Both the position numbers and the translations under genes were made by a program. The notes under the pieces are model-generated. The model was not told the origin of the DNA. It did no database searches and was given only the letters and a program-made list of their open reading frames with translations. From Mucilaginibacter saanensis (GTDB lineage: Bacteria > Bacteroidota > Bacteroidia > Sphingobacteriales > Sphingobacteriaceae): a DNA stretch of 17,666 bases. The stretch lies in NCBI RefSeq assembly GCF_014200575.1, contig NZ_JACHBZ010000035.1, forward strand, positions 1-17,666. The letters run 5' to 3'. Positions 14,375-17,666 of the stretch are shown here, in pieces. Position 1 is the stretch's first letter; every line of letters begins with the position of its first letter.

Positions 14375-14378
14375 GTCT

Positions 14379-15578
14379 ATGAAGAAAAACAAGGGTATCC
14401 TTATAAAAAGCTATGATAAATATGATTTTATTCTCCTAAAGGATAAATCAGGTAGAGGGAAGAACCTTTTATATTACTATTTCTTCAATCCCCAAACTGG
14501 AAAGGATGAGAGAGTACGAATCAGTAAAGGTTTGATAGGTAATCTAACAGACCGTGAATTGATGAATAACGCTCATGATTTAGCTGATGCTATCATAGGT
14601 CTTTTAAAAAAACAATCCTATAACCCCATTACCGGAACGTTTTCGGATACTCCAATAATCACGCCTTCCACAAGCATAATTGATTGTACCGCCAATTGGA
14701 TTAACTACCGTCAAAAAGAATTTGGTAATGATTCTATTGGTGAAACCAGACTAGAATCATCAAAAAACATTATTAATCATTTTGTAAAATGGTTACTGAA
14801 AGAAAATTTTCAATACCGGAAGCCTGGAACATTTAATGAATTGGATTTAGCAGACTTTTTAAATTCAAAAACAAAGGAACATGGCTGGAATAAAGAAACA
14901 TTTAATAGCTACCGGGATGATATAAAAAGTTTTTTCATCTATTTAATAAAATTGAAGGTTATCGAAGATAATCCCGTTTCGGGAGTTCCGAGGAAAAATA
15001 CAAAGAATGATACAACTATCTTTAAGATATATGAAGAAGATGAATTATCAAATGTGTTGAAATTACTTAATGAAAGTAAGGAATATCTCAATTTACTGGT
15101 TGCTGCCAAAATGTTATATAAGTATAGTATTAGATTAGAGGAGCAATTAAAACTTCAAATTGAAAACTACAACCCTCAAAAAAGATTATTAGTAGTCCCT
15201 CCTCAGAAAACGAAAAATGGTGATGAAGCTATTTTTCAGATAGATGAAGAAATGCACTTATTGCTTATGAGGCTAATTCGTGAATACCCTTCCAAATGCT
15301 ATATATATGGAAATAGGTCTAAGCCTGCTCCTGATAGATTAGCTTATGGATTTTTCGGCCAAAAGTGGCGTAAATTTAGGGATAAACATAATATTAGTAA
15401 GGAGCTTAAACTTTATGCTCTGAAACATTCTTCCGCACATTATTCATTAGAAGAAGGCGAAGAAGAGGTTAAATTATCTAAAAGAATGAGGCACTCAAAG
15501 CTTTCTACAACTAGAAGATATAGCGAGAACGGAATCGCCAAGAAAGCTATTTTACCGACTGCAAATACTAAATTTTAA
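14379..15578 (+). CDS. Tyrosine recombinase/integrase
   Basis: The 399-residue site-specific recombinase has an N-terminal arm-binding-like region (1-95), a SAM-like core-binding domain (about 100-205) and a catalytic domain (about 215-385). Probable catalytic residues are R252 (SIRLEEQLKL), K277 or K279 (PPQKTKNGDE), H372 and nucleophile Y381 (MRHSKLSTTRRYSE). The usual HxxR box reads YALK-HSSAH (Y346, K349), so His is replaced by Tyr and Arg by Lys; I recall Lys variants in other Bacteroidota integrases. The gene sits directly beside the broken msrA and reads away from it, as expected of an element's integrase next to its attachment site. Base composition is more AT-rich than in genes to the left. 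Confidence 0.85.
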   Translation: MKKNKGILIKSYDKYDFILLKDKSGRGKNLLYYYFFNPQTGKDERVRISKGLIGNLTDRELMNNAHDLADAIIGLLKKQSYNPITGTFSDTPIITPSTSIIDCTANWINYRQKEFGNDSIGETRLESSKNIINHFVKWLLKENFQYRKPGTFNELDLADFLNSKTKEHGWNKETFNSYRDDIKSFFIYLIKLKVIEDNPVSGVPRKNTKNDTTIFKIYEEDELSNVLKLLNESKEYLNLLVAAKMLYKYSIRLEEQLKLQIENYNPQKRLLVVPPQKTKNGDEAIFQIDEEMHLLLMRLIREYPSKCYIYGNRSKPAPDRLAYGFFGQKWRKFRDKHNISKELKLYALKHSSAHYSLEEGEEEVKLSKRMRHSKLSTTRRYSENGIAKKAILPTANTKF

Positions 15579-15753
15579 TGTTGTTGAATAATAGCTTGCT
15601 TGTCTCTGGGCTTTCAATATAATGAAGTATCGAACTATACTTGTTTTGAGCCACATGAGCTTTTTATGCCATAAGTAAAGTTAATTGATTGTGAATACTA
15701 TAAGTTTTTCATAACTATGTTCTTTAATTTAAACCTAATATATCATAACAAAA

Positions 15754-17127
15754 GTGTCTAACCCTAAAAATAAATTAAAACTAGTTAAAGAAACTTTAAG
15801 GAATCATAAATCATATTTAAAGGCAAAAGCAAGAGAGAGTAAGTTTCAAACAAGTAATATTGTTGCTATTCAAAAACAAAATTTTATTGTTGAAACTGAG
15901 CTCAAGCTTATAAACCAAACTAAAAATCAAGTATTTGGAGACTTTGCAGAGTTAATAACGCCGGGAACCGGAGAGCTAATAATAAAAATACCCACTGTTT
16001 TCTGTTTAGAATCTAACTATTCTGAATGTATGCAAACAATAAAGGAGTTTGCAAGCAGTCTTTATGATAACTTGGGTGGTCATATATTAATTGATTTTAG
16101 TAAGTGCTCAAAAGTAGACAGTGGTGCTTTATTTGTCTTTCAAATTATCAGATTAGAAATAGTAAAGAAGCTGAAGTTTTTGCAAACTAAAATCAAGTAC
16201 AATGTGATACCTGAATTAAACATAAAAGTTCCTAAAAGTAAAGATGTAATTAGATTATTAATAATCATGGGGTATCCAATATCTCCAGATGATATAAAGA
16301 ATCAAGATGAAGATTCCACCCTTAATCCATTCCATTTTTTAGGGTTTTTAAAAGGCTCAGCATCACAAAAGCATTATTTTGAAAACAAAAAGAGCGTTTA
16401 TTCAGCTAACGTAGTAAGTTATATCAATTCTTGTTTAGATGAACATGGTTATGTATTGTCTGAAGATGAAACTAATAACATTGATGGTATAATTGCTGAA
16501 GTATTGAGCAATGCTGAAGACCATAGTGGTCAGCCCGATTGGTATTTAACGGCAAATTTCTCCAAAGAGATGTCCCAAATAGGAGAAGAAGATGTTGGTG
16601 AATTAAATATTGTGATAATGAATTTTGGTAATTCAATTTATGAAGCTTTTTTAGAGACGAAAGAGAAGAATAATGAAATGTATGTAGCCGTAAAAAATTA
16701 TGTAACTTCTATGATTAACAATCATGATTTTTCATTTAATGAAGAGCAGCTATATACTTTGGCGACGATGCAAGAACAGACAAGTCGTCTAAAATTTGAA
16801 AGGCAGAGTAGAGGAACAGGTACAATAAAGTTTATTAATTCCTTTTTAGAATTGGGTGATTTCGAGGATAAAGCAAAAAATTATGTCCCAAATTTGTCAA
16901 TTTATACCGGAAAAGTTCACTTAGTATGTGATAATCAATTTAAACCGAGATTAAAAGATAATATTTATTACCTATCTTTGAACCCTGAAAACGACTTAGC
17001 AGTTCCTCCAAGGGCATCTCATTTAAAGAAATTAAAAAGTAAATTCCCTGGAACATTGTTGAGTTTGAAATTGTATTTAAATAAAAAGCATTTTGACAAC
17101 AAATATGGAGGTAATTATGGAAATTAA
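15754..17127 (+). CDS. STAS-like and GHKL-type ATPase fusion protein
   Basis: The 457-residue protein starts at GTG 15754; the first internal ATG lies over 90 codons inside. Residues 1-60 are basic. About 75-175 resembles an STAS domain, with HILIDFSKCSKVDSGALFVF at 110-129 matching the strand-turn-helix around the SpoIIAA phosphoserine. About 215-400 resembles the GHKL ATPase fold: N box AEVLSNAEDHSG (248-259; E249, N253, H257), a degenerate G1 box IVIMNFGNSI (286-295; Asn for Asp), and RGTGTIKF (353-360) as the ATP-lid Gly motif. The combination recalls SpoIIAB/RsbW anti-sigma kinases joined to their antagonist. No sensor, membrane or phosphoacceptor His domain is seen. It overlaps the downstream gene by 11 bases; together they follow the integrase as likely cargo. 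Its target is unknown. Confidence 0.6.
   Translation: MSNPKNKLKLVKETLRNHKSYLKAKARESKFQTSNIVAIQKQNFIVETELKLINQTKNQVFGDFAELITPGTGELIIKIPTVFCLESNYSECMQTIKEFASSLYDNLGGHILIDFSKCSKVDSGALFVFQIIRLEIVKKLKFLQTKIKYNVIPELNIKVPKSKDVIRLLIIMGYPISPDDIKNQDEDSTLNPFHFLGFLKGSASQKHYFENKKSVYSANVVSYINSCLDEHGYVLSEDETNNIDGIIAEVLSNAEDHSGQPDWYLTANFSKEMSQIGEEDVGELNIVIMNFGNSIYEAFLETKEKNNEMYVAVKNYVTSMINNHDFSFNEEQLYTLATMQEQTSRLKFERQSRGTGTIKFINSFLELGDFEDKAKNYVPNLSIYTGKVHLVCDNQFKPRLKDNIYYLSLNPENDLAVPPRASHLKKLKSKFPGTLLSLKLYLNKKHFDNKYGGNYGN
17107..17111 (+). promoter_or_regulatory. Shine-Dalgarno site fixing the start of the DUF4325-type gene
   Basis: GGAGG lies five bases before the ATG at 17117, inside the end of the ATPase gene. 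It favours this start over an ATG at 17105 or a TTG at 17093. Such a strong site is unusual beside the other genes of this window and suits coupled translation. Confidence 0.6.
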
Positions 17128-17470
17128 CTTAAAAAGTTATCGCCCTTCCAATAGCACGTCATATAGCGGAAGGCCACAAGGCGAATCAGTCCGAGAAAAA
17201 CTAAAACTTTCCCAAATAGATAAAGAAGATGGAGAATTATCATTAGTTATACCATCTGATACTACCTCATTTAATCCTTCCTTTTTTTTAGGGTTGCTTT
17301 ATGATAGTATTAAAAATTTAGGGATGGAAAAATTCAAAAAAAAATATCATCTTTTAATAGAAACTAACAATGAGGCCTTAAAGCAAGCAATTAAAAAGAA
17401 TATTGAAGATGGATTGAGAAATGCAGATAATTCATTAAATGGCAGAAATGCTTTTAATCTTTTTCAATGA
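17117..17470 (+). CDS. Small STAS-like (DUF4325-type) protein
   Basis: The 117-residue protein has a polar N-terminus with RPQGESVREKLKLSQIDKED (19-38), then a strand GELSLVIPSDTTSF (39-52) and NPSFFLGLLYDSIKNLGMEKF (53-73). The strand plus S-F-x-x-x-L pattern fits the DUF4325 STAS-like family as I remember it. The C-terminus is charged and ends NAFNLFQ. Members often sit beside ATP-binding proteins. Here the gene overlaps the STAS/GHKL ATPase gene by 11 bases and has its own GGAGG site, so the two products are probably made together and interact. The role is not known; a phosphorylatable or binding partner of the ATPase is a reasonable guess. Confidence 0.6.
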   Translation: MEINLKSYRPSNSTSYSGRPQGESVREKLKLSQIDKEDGELSLVIPSDTTSFNPSFFLGLLYDSIKNLGMEKFKKKYHLLIETNNEALKQAIKKNIEDGLRNADNSLNGRNAFNLFQ

Positions 17471-17522
17471 GTATTATAGCTTGTTTAGCTGATATTAGAG
17501 TAAATTGCAATCCACTAATTAC

Positions 17523-17550
17523 AAACCCTGTCAAAGTACAGGGTTTTTTT
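17523..17550 (+). terminator. Intrinsic terminator of the ATPase/DUF4325 unit
   Basis: AAACCCTGT (17523-17531) pairs with ACAGGGTTT (17538-17546) around a 6-base loop and is followed by TTTT (17547-17550). It lies 53 bases past the stop at 17470 and closes the two-gene unit. Confidence 0.8.
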
Positions 17551-17578
17551 GCAACATACGGTTCTTTAATTAGTTGAT

Positions 17579-17623
17579 ATTCCGGGGATGTTGACCAGGG
17601 GATTCCGTGGCAAAGTGACCAGG
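17579..17623. repeat. Two tandem copies of a 22-bp motif, possible IS21-like end
   Basis: ATTCCGGGGATGTTGACCAG (17579-17598) and ATTCCGTGGCAAAGTGACCA (17602-17621) are imperfect copies with a 23-base period, sharing ATTCCG-GG and GACCAGG. Repeated motifs of this type (CCGGGG and GTGACCA) are what I recall at the ends of IS21-family elements in Bacteroidota. No transposase lies within the window, so the assignment is tentative. The final 43 bases (17624-17666) show nothing else. Confidence 0.35.
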
Positions 17624-17666
17624 CAATTAGCTGGCGAACGATAGCAGCGAGAGCTGTAAAAGCGTT

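Noticed and set aside
1..17666. CRISPR array
   Set aside because: No regularly spaced direct repeats of 24-40 bases were seen on reading the window.

Overview
The window looks like a chromosomal segment of a Bacteroidota bacterium, most probably Sphingobacteriaceae (Mucilaginibacter/Pedobacter-like). The evidence is the protein content, the scarcity of Shine-Dalgarno sequences, several promoters of the Bacteroidota type (TTTG at -33, TAnnTTTG at -7), and a REP-like palindromic repeat with GTCAT...ATGAC ends. The taxon is inferred from sequence style and family recognition; no search was run.

Layout. Positions 1-95 hold the 5' end of a minus-strand gene resembling glucosamine-6-phosphate deaminase. 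Positions 96-815 carry no protein gene of ordinary size but much RNA-like structure on the minus strand: a leader with a possible terminator/antiterminator switch (150-274), a strong terminator (368-398), a tRNA-like remnant (439-520) and a nested inverted repeat (627-709). Positions 816-2232 encode an APS kinase and a sulfotransferase, in effect a two-gene sulfation unit (PAPS maker plus PAPS user). A small ORF, a PhyH-type dioxygenase and a short-chain dehydrogenase follow on the minus strand (2229-4288). Positions 4551-8700 carry a secreted protein with a probable permuted papain-like domain and a type IIA topoisomerase A subunit. A bidirectional terminator (8761-8795) separates these from a small exported coiled-coil protein and an aldose-1-epimerase-like protein on the minus strand. 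An HD-domain phosphohydrolase (+) follows, then a large secreted GH2 glycosidase (-) and a DoxX-like membrane protein (-).

From about 14300 to the right end the DNA becomes visibly more AT-rich. It begins inside a broken msrA gene, cut just after the codons of the catalytic GCFWC motif. Next comes a tyrosine recombinase with a nearly leaderless promoter, and then a two-gene unit: a GTG-started protein joining an STAS-like domain to a GHKL-type ATPase, and an overlapping gene for a small DUF4325-type (STAS-like) protein, closed by a clear terminator. This is the accessory part of the window, best read as the left portion of an integrative element inserted in msrA. The ATPase/STAS/STAS-like pair resembles a partner-switching regulatory module of the SpoIIAB/SpoIIAA kind carried as cargo, and it is the strongest candidate for an undescribed system. 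The last 90 bases hold two tandem copies of a 22-23 bp motif that may be the edge of an IS21-like insertion sequence. The right end of the element is not in the window.
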